NCBI RefSeq assembly: GCF_001411555.2
Contig: NC_049901.1
Span: 12,658,681 to 12,722,680 of the forward strand
Reading direction: 5' to 3'
Length of the DNA: 64,000 bases
Source: Juglans regia
Taxonomy: Eukaryota; Streptophyta; Magnoliopsida; Fagales; Juglandaceae
A program made the position numbers and the translations under genes. How positions within the stretch are numbered: position 1 is the first letter of the stretch; each line of letters starts with the position of its first letter. The notes beneath the pieces were generated by a model. It was not told the DNA's origin and searched no databases. It worked only from the letters and a program-made list of their open reading frames with translations. Below are positions 38,478 through 49,462 of the stretch, in pieces.

Positions 38478-39600
38478 AAACTTCGTTATTCTGTGTTGTT
38501 TCAGGAGATTCTTGGGAGTGGGACACAAGCTGAGGCTGAGGTGCTTGAAAGTCTGTCGAGGCATATGGGCAGCCAAAAGGATGCTGAGAAAAAAACCACC
38601 AGTATGAAAAAGTGGCTTGTCATGAGGCTCAAAATGGATGGCTGCGAGGCTTCTCTGTGTCAAACATCTTGGGTCACTTCCTTGGGATGCCCTGCTGGTG
38701 TGTCTCTCTCCCTCTAGCGCTTTATTTATTATTTAGCTGAAAATTCCGTGCGTCCCCTCTTCCTACTTTGTTCTATCAAGAATTTAAAGCCGTGCTTTGT
38801 TCTTGATTTGATAATTTTGTTCCAAGTCTAAAAATAGAAAAAAAAAAAAAAAACAGAAAGATTTTGAAGTCCCCAGGAAATGGCTACTGCTTCAGAAACT
38901 CTAATGAAGAGTACTAGCTGGTCCCCACCGGATCCATATCTTCCGATATTTTCTTTGTCCTCTAAACGAATTCCCAGAAATATTGCCCACAAATAGATTC
39001 TTCCATATTATAGTTTGGAAGCATTGGCGAAATGAATTTAGACGCGCGTGAGAGACACGAGGATGATTTCCAGGTGTGAACCCCACTTGGGTTTAAAACT
39101 CTCATTTTCTGGTTTTGACAGGTGATTATGAATACATCGATATTAAAATGAAAGCTGAGAATGGTGATTCGAGGAGGCTTATTGTGGACATGGACTTCAA
39201 GTCACAGTTTGAGCTTGCAAGGCCTACGCAAACCTACAAGGAACTCACAGACGCACTCCCATACATCTTCATTGGGACCGAGGAAAAGCTTAACAAGATA
39301 ATCTCTCTTCTATGCTCAGCTGCCAAACAGTCCCTTAGAGAGAGGGGCCTCCACATACCCCCATGGAGGACTACCACTTACATGCAATCTAAGTGGCTCT
39401 CTGACCATCACAAAACCCCTGATGCAGAGAAGACTAGGGAATTAGCAAAAGGTAGTACTGGTGCTGGTGCATATGGCTATAGTACTAATAAGTGGACACC
39501 TACAGCTCCAATGGTGATCAAGCCTAAGAATAGGAGAAATTTGGGTGGCGGGTCGGGCTTGTCTAGTCAGTTTTCTGAGATGAGCATAAATTGTTGCTGA
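38220..39600 (+). CDS. DUF506 (PDDEXK_6 nuclease-like) family protein, 3 exons
   Basis: Exons: 38220-38354, 38505-38697, 39122-39600; phases agree and give 268 aa. Family marks: an acidic N-terminus (LAQMVEEFIESES), a central KKWLVMRLKMDGCEASLCQT segment, then DYEYIDIKM (111 on), RRLIVDMDFKSQFELARPT, YKELTDALPYIFIG and GLHIPPWRTTTYMQSKWLS. DUF506 proteins are plant-specific. They are classed structurally with PD-(D/E)XK nucleases, but no reaction is established; some are induced by stress or phosphate starvation. This is a typical length for the family. Intron 1 contains a GA microsatellite (38444-38474). It is preserved intact between two transposon-rich blocks. The paralogue it matches most closely cannot be decided by eye. 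Confidence 0.9.
38444..38474. repeat. (GA)n microsatellite in intron 1 of the DUF506 gene
   Basis: About fifteen GA units, less than 35 bp from the exon 2 acceptor. Confidence 0.9.
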
Positions 39601-40537
39601 GTTTGATTCTGGCACTGAGAGGCTGCTGCTGGCTGCCCCCATTTTGTTCTAGTTTTTGGCCTTTTTGTCGAAATATCATGTACGTGGTTATTGGATCCTT
39701 TTTGTACTGAGGTCATGTGGAAATAATGGCACCAATAGCAATTCGATCTTCTGCTATTTTTTTGTTTTTTGTTGATCAATTTGCTTTATTTGATCTTTGT
39801 CAATATATTATAAGATACGTTAATGCGAACAGTACTGAATGTATCATGGATACGTTATAATCAATGATCATCATGTGGGTAATTAATTTCAAAGAACAAA
39901 TTTAATTTACTGTATAATTAATTGTTAAAATTTCAATAGTTTAAAATGATTAATTCATATTAATTTGGTCATCTCAATTAAATTGATATAACCAAGAGGC
40001 GCCTCCTAGAAATTAATGGTTATGCCATTGCTCTGTCTATATATATGCATATATAGTACTAGATCATTATAGTCATCATGTTAAGGGATACATGAATCAT
40101 GCTCACCTTATTGCCTAATGATTTACACAAGAACTCGAGTATAAATCAAGTTCGGGTGCGTGGTTGACTAGCTATATATATATATATATAATATATATCA
40201 GGCTATATAGAGACCTGCATGCATGCATGCATGCATGCATGTCTCATGCATGACGGCCTGCAATATTATCAAAACTTCGATTGCAAGTTCAGTACTAATC
40301 AAATATATATAATGATCATGATGATCAACGTAGTACTAGTGTATATATATGGAGTACAATTCGTCAAATATTATATATGTTGATGATGATGATATGATTT
40401 TATTATAGATATAGTGGGTAATGATTGCATTATGACTGATCGAGTACATGATCAATAAATTGGTAATTGGTCTAGGTGATAAAAAATTTAAAAATGAAAT
40501 ATAGGGCCGGAGAGGAATTATATATGAGTAGTGCTAC
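39601..40537. other. 3' UTR of the DUF506 gene and AT-rich intergenic DNA
   Basis: The first 200 bp are probably 3' UTR. The rest has no coding signal. It contains an alternating GCAT repeat at 40216-40241 (six units). Confidence 0.5.
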
Positions 40538-41275
40538 AGCCCCGCTGGGGGCTCCCGCTGGGGCTGTAATATTATTTAATATATATTTTATTTAAATAAT
40601 TTTTATATAGATTTTTTAATATTTTAAAATATTTTAAAAAAATAAAATAAAATAAAAATATTATTAAGAAAATATTTTTTTAATCCAAAAGTAAAAAATA
40701 TATATTAAAAAATATTTTCTTAATCACGAAGTAAAATAAAAAAATTATAAAAAAATATTTTTTTATAATTTTTTATTTTACTTCATGATTAAGAAAATAT
40801 TTTTTAATAATATTATGATTTTTTAAAAAATATTTAAAATAGTCATATTACAGCCCCCGTTGGGGGCTCCCGTTGAGCTTAACATGTATTTTTTTATGTG
40901 TAATTTTTTAATTTATTTTTTATATAGATTTTTTTTTACACTTATAAATATTTAAAAAAAAAAAAAAAATCATTAAAAAACACTTCCTTAATCAGAAAGT
41001 AAAAAAAAAAATCATTAAAAAACTCTTCCTTAATCAAAAAGTAAAAACAAAAATACTTCTTTAATCAAAAAGTAAAATACAAATTATTAAATATTAATTT
41101 TTATTCTACTTCGTAATTAAGAAAATATTTTTAAATAATATTATAATTTTTATTTTATTTTTTAAAATATTTAAAATTATTAAAAATATTTATATAAAAA
41201 TAAATTAAAAATATATATATAAAAAAATGCTACAGCCCAGCTGGAGCCCCCAGCGGGGCATGTAGCATTTTCCAT
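40538..41275. mobile_element. Foldback element with GC-rich hairpin ends
   Basis: The left end 'GTGCTACAGCCCCGCTGGGG' and the right end 'CCCCAGCGGGGCATGTAGCA' are inverted copies. A third related word, 'TTACAGCCCCCGTTGGGGGC', lies in the middle at about 40852. The interior is AT-rich and built of inverted and direct repeats of 'CTTAATCA.GAAGTAAAA'. No coding capacity; a non-autonomous foldback or compound MITE. Confidence 0.8.
40704..40807. repeat. ~50-bp-arm hairpin inside the foldback element
   Basis: 'AATATTTTCTTAATCACGAA' followed by GTAAAATAAAAAAATTATAA pairs with 'TTATAATTTTTTATTTTACT' followed by TCATGATTAAGAAAATATT. Only about one mismatch is visible and there is nearly no loop. Confidence 0.85.
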
Positions 41276-41775
41276 TATATATATAATATAGCCGGCCAGC
41301 AGATCTAGCTAGCTAGCTAGCACACAGTTCGTAATAGTACGTCTTGTTCCATGATTTCTTGACCAGGAGATCAATGCAGCTCTTTTGGCCAAGATAATTA
41401 ATTAGGTGGTACGTACGTACGTAATTTAATTTGTTAATTGGCATGCACGTACGTACAATTCGTTAATTAATTAGGGGACTATTGATCGTGAGTAGCATTG
41501 CATTGCAGCGGCCACAAGCTGGAGTCTTCAAGGCTATAACCGAGAAGAGAAGAGAAGAGATCACCTAACATTTGAATTGGTTAAAAGGGATCCCAGATTC
41601 CCATAGGCCATGAGTACCGAGTACTACTTCTCCATCGATCATGAGATGAAGGGGTACGTAATAGCTATATATATATTGGCGACTCTGAGAAGAGTCAAGG
41701 AGCTAGTTAAGGTGATGGCGGTCATGAGATCAAAGGAAAAAACATCAATTGAAAAAAGACAGCACATATACATGA

Positions 41776-41810
<35 letters not shown>

Positions 41811-42521
41811 GTACATACTTTTATATACAAGACGAAAATTTGTTCTCAATTGTGGACTTCATTTTTTTTAAAGGAAGTATTACAGAAGTTACACATCCTA
41901 AGACAATATTATATTTGACAGGCAATGCAAGACGTTCTTTCGTGAGTGAAATTTCTTAGAAATTCCGTAATGATTTTCTTTTGATTTTTGTGTGCGTACA
42001 TACGTAGTCATATATATATATATATATAATTATTAAGGTATTTTATTTTCATAGTCAAGTTTTTCACAATTAGTAGTAGGAAAAAGGAACCAATATTAAT
42101 AGTCATACCTTTATTCTAATCATTTTAATAAGTATCTCCGAAATCTAGCATACCGTTTAAAGCTCAAAGGGTTAGGGCCTGAAGGTTAAACTACTTCCAA
42201 AGAGTAATCTGTGTCTAGCTTGACTCTTGAGTGCAACTTTCCTAGGGTCATATAATATCTAAAAAATAATCTTACGAGGACTGCTATATCCATAAAAAAA
42301 TTATATAAAAATAATCTTACAAACTGACGTGGTTTTATCTGATCCATTCGATTTACTTTATAATAAAAGTAACTTTACAATCTGACGAATTACATCAAGC
42401 CATATTAATTTGTAGGATTGCTTTTTGTGTAATAACTTCATGCTTCTATCACTTAGAGAATTTTTTTTTATCTTTTTTTTTTATATATTTTATTATTGAT
42501 CAGCAGAGAATAAATAAATAT

Positions 42522-42569
<48 letters not shown>

Positions 42570-42913
42570 CTACTTCTAGAAACGTGCGTACGTATGATAT
42601 TTTTAGTTTTAAAAAATAAGATAGTAGAGAAACTTTAATTGGATTTCATGGACTAATTGCATGAGAATTAGGGTGCGAAGCGCACCCTACGGGGCGAGAT
42701 AGTCCCCTTCCCGTCCACCAACCAGCCATGAGCTACTGTGCACAAAATTTACAAAATCTACAGTGAAACACAATAAAAAATTCACAACAAATCCATGAAA
42801 ACATAACAATTCCACGATCACTTGCAAGAAATAATAGAGATATATATATTTGACTCAGAGAGGGACTGAGAGTGCATGAGGGAGAGAGCATGAGAGGGAG
42901 AGACGGTTTCGTG
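41276..42913. other. Gene-free DNA rich in short palindromic repeats
   Basis: It contains AGCTAGCTAGCTAGC (about 41300-41322), ACGTACGTACGTA (about 41410-41425), (GT)n and (AT)n tracts (41777-41810, 42529-42566) and repeat B copy 2 (42279-42440). GGGTGCG-AAG-CGCACCC forms a hairpin at 42671-42687. A 102-codon frame at 41610-41918 crosses simple repeats and is not credible. Confidence 0.5.
42279..42440. repeat. Dispersed repeat family B, copy 2
   Basis: 'ACAAACTGACGTGGTTTTAT', 'TACTTTATAATAAAAGTAAC', 'CAATCTGACGAATTACATCA' and 'AGCCATATTAATTTGTAGGA' match copy 1 (9617-9790) in order and spacing. Confidence 0.65.
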
Positions 42914-43132
42914 CAGTGGCGGACCTACATAGGGGCAGGGGGGCCATGCAAAGTTTGAAATTTGTAGAGGAGGTTAAGATAATTTTTTAGAGAAGAAACC
43001 AACACAAAGAGATAATATAATCCTATTTTTTGATCTTATAAATTATTTTGACTCAAAAATAGAATAAAAATTATTTTATTATAATTTTAATTTTATTCGG
43101 CAACCTACAACAAATTTCTGATTCCGCCATTG
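42914..43132. mobile_element. hAT-type MITE, 219 bp
   Basis: Terminal inverted repeats CAGTGGCGGA (left) and TCCGCCATTG (right) flank a non-coding core. The adjoining 8 bp are GTTTCGTG on the left and GTTTCATA on the right. This 6-of-8 match is consistent with an aged 8-bp target duplication, as hAT elements make. CAGTGGCGGA-type ends are common in plant MITEs. Confidence 0.7.
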
Positions 43133-43508
43133 GTTTCATAGCGAGGACCAAGAGGGAGAGAGAGACGATGTCACGGGGCGCAGTGAGGCTGAGAACCACT
43201 CGGGAGAGTGGCCTGGGGGAACTAGGAAGAGAGAGAGAGGGAGGGGAGAACTGGGAAGAGACTAGGGCCCCGCCACCCACCCTTAATGAGAATTGGTACC
43301 AACAAGAGATCTATAAAATATTCTATGAAATATTGCAAAAGTAGGAGTAGCATCGAATCTATAGACATTAAGTAAGGTTATTACGCATGCATGGAAACGA
43401 GGGGATCAGTCTACCTAATTTAGTTTTTCCTAAATAAATTCCAACTCCCAACTTGCACTTAATAGTTTGAGATCACTTTATACACACACGAACGTACAAA
43501 CGCGCGCG

Positions 43509-43543
<35 letters not shown>

Positions 43544-43550
43544 ATGTTAG

Positions 43551-43700
43551 ATACAAGTTTCAAATAGATAAGTCTCATACAAGTTTTTTATAAAACAATG
43601 ATTCCACTAATAAAGAATAGTTTTTTTTACACATTTTTAAGGTGAGGTTCAATTTTTTACAAAAATTTGTATGAAACTTGTCTATTTAGAACTTGTACAA
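43551..43700. mobile_element. Small MITE with ~38-bp inverted ends
   Basis: 'ATACAAGTTTCAAATAGATA' and 'AGTCTCATACAAGTTTTT' on the left pair with 'AAAAATTTGTATGAAACT' and 'TGTCTATTTAGAACTTGTAC' on the right. The inner part is short and non-coding. (TA)n tracts lie on both sides. Confidence 0.75.
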
Positions 43701-45210
43701 CTCATTTCTCATATATATATATATATATAGAATTATTCGTAAGCTTTTAATATTATATCGATTAATAATTACTGGTACCACTCCCTATCTATGATGACTT
43801 TCTTATTGCAATCAACTCATTTTTATTTAGGATTTATTGGGTTTTTCCTGTTCAATTCCCTATCTTGTCCCCCACACATTTCTAACTGCTTCCCATTGGC
43901 GCTTCTCATGTAGGTCGACGAAAAATATTCCATTGTAGAAAGAACAAGATGATATGATTCTGGGGGCGGCAGGGCTCAATTCAACGTCGCAAACACATAA
44001 GTTTCCTCTTTCTGATTGTGTTTTTCTTTTCCCTCTCTTTTCTCAATAGTATGATAGTGATCCATGAGCAGTTCAAGCCTCAAGGTAGATTCCTTGTCTA
44101 ATCCAAGTAATAGTTATTTCGACAAATAGATAAATTAAGAACCGGCCTTGTTTGGAAGCAAAGAAAATAACAAAGAGTACTCGAGATGTATTATATGTCA
44201 TGGTTTTCATGTTTCAACCATATCCAAAACTGACGTACGTAGGCCCAGATGCGACAGAGATCATGAAGAAAGAGAGAGAAAAAGAAAAAGAAAAAGGAAC
44301 CGCGACGTGAAAGACCTGGGAGCAGGATTGAAGAAACCAGTGGCACAATTAATGGAAAACAATGGGAGCTGGGAAGACAAGGGAGTATACTGTTACAAGA
44401 CGAAAACATAACGTAAATATATACAAACCAAACTTTACGTACGTAAGTTTTTGTGTCCGTCTGATGATCTAATCTTCACGTATTTGTTTGTTTGTACAAA
44501 AGAAGTACAGAACGTACTTGCATGGTTTAAGACATTATATGTAAAAGCCCAAATAAGTGGCCGGAAGAAGTAAACCAGAGCCCAACAACATTACATGCCC
44601 CATATTCCGCTTCTTCCCCTTCACCACTGTTGTCTCTCAGTGTCAACAAATGGGCTAATCAAAGGAGTCCTGAGCCTTCCATGCAGCGTTACCTCCCCGA
44701 TCCATTATGCCATTCTACGCTCGAAACCTAAAGGAAGGACCAAGCTTTATCATTCATAGCTTTTACAGTTCGATATTCTTCTACGAGGTCGTGTCCGATT
44801 CAATTACATTCTTGGACACCATACGATATACACGAAGCATTTCAAGCTGTATATCTTCCACTGTTGGAATTATAAATTGCTTAGGATGAGGGTCAACTTC
44901 TGTCGGATAACCCCAAGCGCAGACCTGCACACAGGCTAACGCAGAGCCTCTCGTGGAAATTTAAATCAAATTGCCTAAATCGAAGCTTGATGAGAAGGAA
45001 GGATTCACAGTTATATTACAAAGCTTATTTCAATGCAAAACTCAACACAGAAACAGCTAAATTGATAATTGTATAGCTACCGTTTACACAACATTTATTC
45101 AAAACCGTAAAGCACTCAATTAAATAAAGCCATGGCTCCACGCTACTCAAGTATGAAACAAAATTTCTCTGTTAATAACATGCGGCTTTACAGCATGAGA
45201 CTTTCATATC
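43701..45210. other. Intergenic DNA; probable 3' UTR of the L17 gene at the right
   Basis: No gene recognised. Frames of up to 87 codons (44148-44411) are arginine/glutamate-rich low-complexity text over a GA-rich tract. Sequence just left of 45211 is presumably the 3' UTR of the minus-strand L17 gene. Confidence 0.45.
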
Positions 45211-48200
45211 TCAAGACTCCGATATATCCTCTTTTGGTGGTGCAAACTGCTTGCTGACCCTAGATCTTGTCCAGGGATCGAGGGGCGCTTTCTGAGGTGG
45301 TTGAGGATTTGGGGGCTTTGCTTGCCTAAGTTCATTATCTCGGTCAATAAACCTGTTCAATGGCACCTATCTGATTAGATAATACAAGCAACCTCATCCA
45401 AGTATATCAAAACATTAAATCAGTGGACAAGTGTGTTTCTGAGCAAACGGGAGCTTGATTGGGGGCTAAAAGTTTAGCTTCATCACTTCAACATTATAAT
45501 ACAATAAAGAAATCGAGAGCGTCAAGGATGAATCTGACCATAAAACAGAAAATAAAAATATTGTTGGCTATGACATCCCTTCAAATGAAGCTTAACCTAG
45601 GATACCAAATGCATTCTTACCACAAGAAGCCAATCAAATGGAATCACAAATTCAAAGCTGCATTTTTCATTAGCTAAAAAGCCTTGCAATAAATTATTGG
45701 TGAGTGGACAGTGAATATTGGCACAAAGTAGAGAAAAAGATAATGTGACGTCTATCAATATATAGCTGTAAGCTTATACAGGGAGCAGGCCTCTCAAGTC
45801 AAACAAAAACTACAGTCAACAAATAAATAACAGCCTTACTCAATATATGCCATCGGGGCAGCATCACCAACTCGTATACGAGTCCGTAGCAGTCTTGTAT
45901 ATCCACCTTCTCTATTTCTGCAACACATAACATTTGCCCAATGTTGTACTTATAAGACCGACCGAAAAAGGTAGCAGGTTTGAGAACTAGTGAATTACTT
46001 GTATCGGTACGCCAGTTCGGTGAATAGCTTGTGAATGACATCATCACCTCGCACAAAAGCAGCAGCACGCCTAGCAGCACAGAGGGAACCCTGTGATATT
46101 TATGAAAATGATCAAAATACATTAAAACACAAGAATCTAAATACTTTTGTTTTTGCTAAAAAAAATGTAAGTACATTAGAAAGCAAGGATGTGTTCCAAT
46201 AATGAAAACCCAAACATGGTGTTATCATATCTGAACTTCCTAACTAAAACAATTAACAGTGTTTTACAGGATTCCAATTCCTACTTATGAATACTAGTCA
46301 GAAAATTCATTGTTGGTTATTGATCAGGTAATCCTGAAATCACAACTTCAGCTACACATCCATATTAGAATAACAATGAATGCATGTAAGCAATTTTGTG
46401 ATAGTCTAGTATTAAAAAGGAAAAAATGCATTCCCCGGGGGTTTAGGTTCCATGGGTGAGTCCTAAGGGCTCTGCTGTGGGGTGGTTCCCCCGTCATAAA
46501 AAAAAAAAAAAAAAATGCACATTGGAAGCACCCAACTAGAGAAGTAACCACATTGTAAGGCACTCCACTTCAAAGTTTACTGGGACATTTGTTACTGATA
46601 AAAAAAAACAGTTCCAAGCGCATTTGTATACTACAATTTTGATGCGCAAACCCTCATTTCAGGAAGTTGCACATCCAAAACTTTACATTTCAAGATAATA
46701 GATTCTCAGAGATTATTTTCTGAAGAAGAATGGTCTATATTATTTAACCATCTCTAATATCTTGTAAATTCCAAATACTAGCAAATTATTATTATTATTA
46801 TTATTATTTTTATTTTTATCTTTTCGTATAAAGGCTTACACTGATTGCTTATTAGCTATTGTAGATAACTGTTAATGTAAGTGTTTACCAGCTATAGATA
46901 TTTCCAATTGCTTATTTCCATGTGCAACCTAGAGAGGCTTCATAATAATTGATGGTTAGATTATCTAAGACATCTGATCACCTTCTACCACTCTGCTTCT
47001 CCTACACTACAGGATGTTCACTTCCACCTTCCTTTTGATGATCTTATGCTCTTATTTTTAGCTTAGAATATGGCCCACACTACCTTTAAAAAAGAAAAGT
47101 GCTTCCGTCACTTGTGAATTACCCACGAGGTTAAGGCTAAAACATGAGGTGTTGAAGCATATGGCTCCTTATACAGTTATCAAAACCTTGCACTCAATCC
47201 TTAATTAAATCTCCAAATTGATCTTTCAAATGATGTTAAAACATCTTAAGTTTGGCCCTCACATCCAATTTCTAATGGATCCTTGCTATCTGGTGAATGA
47301 CAGAGAACCCTACTATTCAAAGGTGAGACTTTGAATAAAGACATGACAAAGTCGTACTTCTGAAAATGTGAATGATTTATTTGATCTTTATATGTTTCCT
47401 TTGTTCATGCAAATAAATGCTGCTTCATTCTTAAATCTGAAGGTCTTTATGGCTCCAAACTCAACAGCTCAATTTCTTCACCTAAAAAGTCAAGTTCCAC
47501 AGAATCCTAGGAGTCATCCTATGAAACCAAATTCAGCAGATGATTAAAGGTTTCAGGAAAAAAAATAACAAAAGAAAGGGAAGGGGAAAGCAATTAAGCT
47601 CAACCTGAGGACAATAACATGTGACAATAAACCCACATATCATCCAGACAAAACATGTTACACGACGTTACAGAAGAAGCTAGGGTTTGGGTAAAGTGAT
47701 GGAGTTCAGAGAAGAGTAAGTGAAGTGGGTGTCATGTGAAGTGAAGTGGGTGTCGTGGGCCGTGGGCCTTAGTGAGCATGGGGCCTTAATAAAATGAAGA
47801 AAAGATCTGCAAGGGTGAGCACTGGATTGCTGAAGGTTAGGCCATTGGCCTGTATTTCTATAAGGCTGTAGCGGGCCCAAGTCTATGCTATCAGTTGTTA
47901 TTTTGTATTACGCACAGAGTAGCATTTTTATTTCTATTTTCCAATTGGCTGAGAGCCAGGTAGTGGAATAGGTGTCTGGAGTTTGTTATATGCCGTAGCA
48001 GAGGTTTGTAGAGGAATAACCAGAATATCCCAATTTATCTTTTCATGTTTCCTGGAGGTGCTCCCCTCTAAGTGAGCTATATCCCTACATTTGACAGTAA
48101 TACGCTTACTTTCTCTAAGTCTCTTTATTTTTCCCCCCTTTCTCCCTTCCTGTCATGCGGGTCATGACACTTACTTTTACCATGTTCCAATAAATAAACT

Positions 48201-48842
48201 TCTCTACCCAGTTTGGGACTTAATGTCACACAAGAATATTGACACGAACTAGAGAATAAAAGCAACTTCCTAATCCTAGCAATCCAAAAAATTTCATAAC
48301 TGGCAAGTCACACGAACCTCTTTTCCAAGCTGCACCATATTATCTGCAAGGCGCCGAATTTCTTTTGCCTGTGAATTAAAAAACAAGGGAAAAACTAAGA
48401 AAATCCCACTGCAATTTATCCGATTAAAAGAAACAAAAGTTTTCATTTTCTACATCCATTATGGCTCTTGTGAACTTAAAAAAAAAAATCAAGTTAAAGA
48501 AGAGTAATACAACACTAAAAAGAAAAAAATCATGAAAATATATAAAACTCATCAAAATAAAATCTTACACCCCTTGAAATGGTGGAACCATCGAGGAAAA
48601 GAAAAGGAAAAGAAAGAAAGAGGGCACCTTGGCAACAGTGGTTTCGATGCGCTCGTGCTTCACCAATTGGGATACCATTGTCCTAAAAAATAAAATCACA
48701 AAAAAGGATGAACAAGAACTTCAAGATATGTACGGAAAATGAGAGCTATTACTATGGAGAGTGAGATTTTTAAATGAAACAAGAACCTGAGCATGGACAT
48801 TCGATGACCCGTAGGTCGACTTAGCTTCCTGAACTTGGTCAT
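45211..48842 (-). CDS. Ribosomal protein bL17, organellar (mitochondrial) type, 6 exons
   Basis: Exons from 5' to 3' on the minus strand: 48842-48787, 48682-48628, 48368-48318, 46090-45999, 45917-45840, 45352-45211; 157 aa, phases consistent. It reads [92 protein letters not shown] and [13 protein letters not shown]. The [19 protein letters not shown] and TRLLRTRIR blocks are those of bacterial L17, a large-subunit protein near the tunnel exit. There is no long transit extension. The C-terminal proline-rich tail with [17 protein letters not shown] is typical of the plant copies related to Arabidopsis At5g09770. Intron 3 (2.2 kb) carries retroposed fragments. An upstream in-frame ATG at 48888 adds 16 residues (SSGALSLSLRRRTR) and cannot be excluded, but the MTKFRKL start is the conserved one. 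Confidence 0.93.
46421..46519 (+). mobile_element. Truncated poly-A retroposon with target duplication in intron 3 of the L17 gene
   Basis: AAAAAATGCA at 46421-46430 is repeated at 46510-46519. Between them are about 65 bp ('CCCCGGGGGTTTAGGTTCCA' through 'GGGGTGGTTCCCCCGTCAT') ending in a run of A. This is the layout of a 5'-truncated SINE or other retroposed RNA. Because the duplicate itself begins with A, its exact length is uncertain. Confidence 0.6.
47640..48180. mobile_element. Unclassified repetitive-looking insert in intron 3 of the L17 gene
   Basis: The composition differs from the flanking intron. The block has a small tandem repeat (GTGAAGTGGGTGTC twice, 47717-47755). It continues through 'CTGTAGCGGGCCCAAG' and a T-rich LTR-like stretch to 'GCGGGTCATGACAC'. 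Ends were not defined; it may be a solo LTR. Confidence 0.3.
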
Positions 48843-49340
48843 TCTTGTTCTTCTTCGCAAAGAGAGAGAGAGAGCGCCTGAACTGGTCAACCAAAAACCT
48901 TAGGGTTTTAGCTTACGGCTACTTTCGGTGTAAGGCGTACAACGGGAGCGTACAAGAATGAGAGGGAATTAAAGGCATCAAACCAGGGACGGAGGGCATC
49001 GGCGTGAGGCATACAACGGGAAAAAAGATCTCGGAGAAGAGAGAGGGACACAAGCGGAGAGAGTTAGATAGGGAGGCGGATGGAGAGAACTTACCGGTGG
49101 CAGTCGTCTACGGCGGTAGCTGCTCGGTGCGATGGCTCGCGGCGGCCTTTGTGTGTGGGAGGAAGGGGGCGACGGAGATGTGAGAGGGGGGGGAGGGGCG
49201 CGCACAACTGAGGGAAGAGGAGATCGGGGATGTGGGAAGAAGGAAGAGGGGTTTATGCTTAACCCATAAAACGCAACGTTTGGTCTTTTTTTTATTTTTC
49301 ACCGTTGGGCTGGGTTTGGATTTGTGGGCGACGGGCGTGG
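48843..49340 (-). promoter_or_regulatory. 5' flank and probable promoter/leader of the L17 gene
   Basis: On the minus strand this stretch is C/T-rich with CTCTCTC runs, typical of plant 5' leaders. No TATA box is clear. A GC-rich part at 49120-49210 could be leader or promoter. No protein-coding frame here looks real. Confidence 0.35.
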
Positions 49341-49344
49341 GCGG

Positions 49345-49462
49345 GTCATTACAGCCACCCCCATGCGAATTAGATTTTTTTATTTAGGGGTGCTACCTAC
49401 ATGGCGGGGCCACCCCTTTCTTGCCACCCCGCCTTCGCATGGGTGGAGCTGGGAATTTTTTC
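49345..49462. mobile_element. Small GC-rich foldback element at the truncation point of the copia element
   Basis: 'CAGCCACCCCCATGCGAA' (from about 49350) is inverted at 'TTCGCATGGGTGGAGCTG' (to about 49451). The core 'GGGGTGCTACCTACATGGCG' resembles the GTGCTACAGCC family at 40538-41275. The copia homology to the right stops exactly at this boundary. Confidence 0.6.

Noticed and set aside
41610..41918. 102-codon frame near 41.7 kb
   Set aside because: Runs through (GT)n and (AT)n simple repeats giving CVCVYIYIYIY text; not a real protein.
44148..44411. Arg/Glu-rich frame of 87 codons
   Set aside because: Low-complexity translation of a GA-rich tract, no family resemblance.
49108..49302. 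Minus-strand frames upstream of the L17 gene
   Set aside because: Pro/Ser low-complexity text in CT-rich DNA, better explained as 5' leader or promoter of L17.
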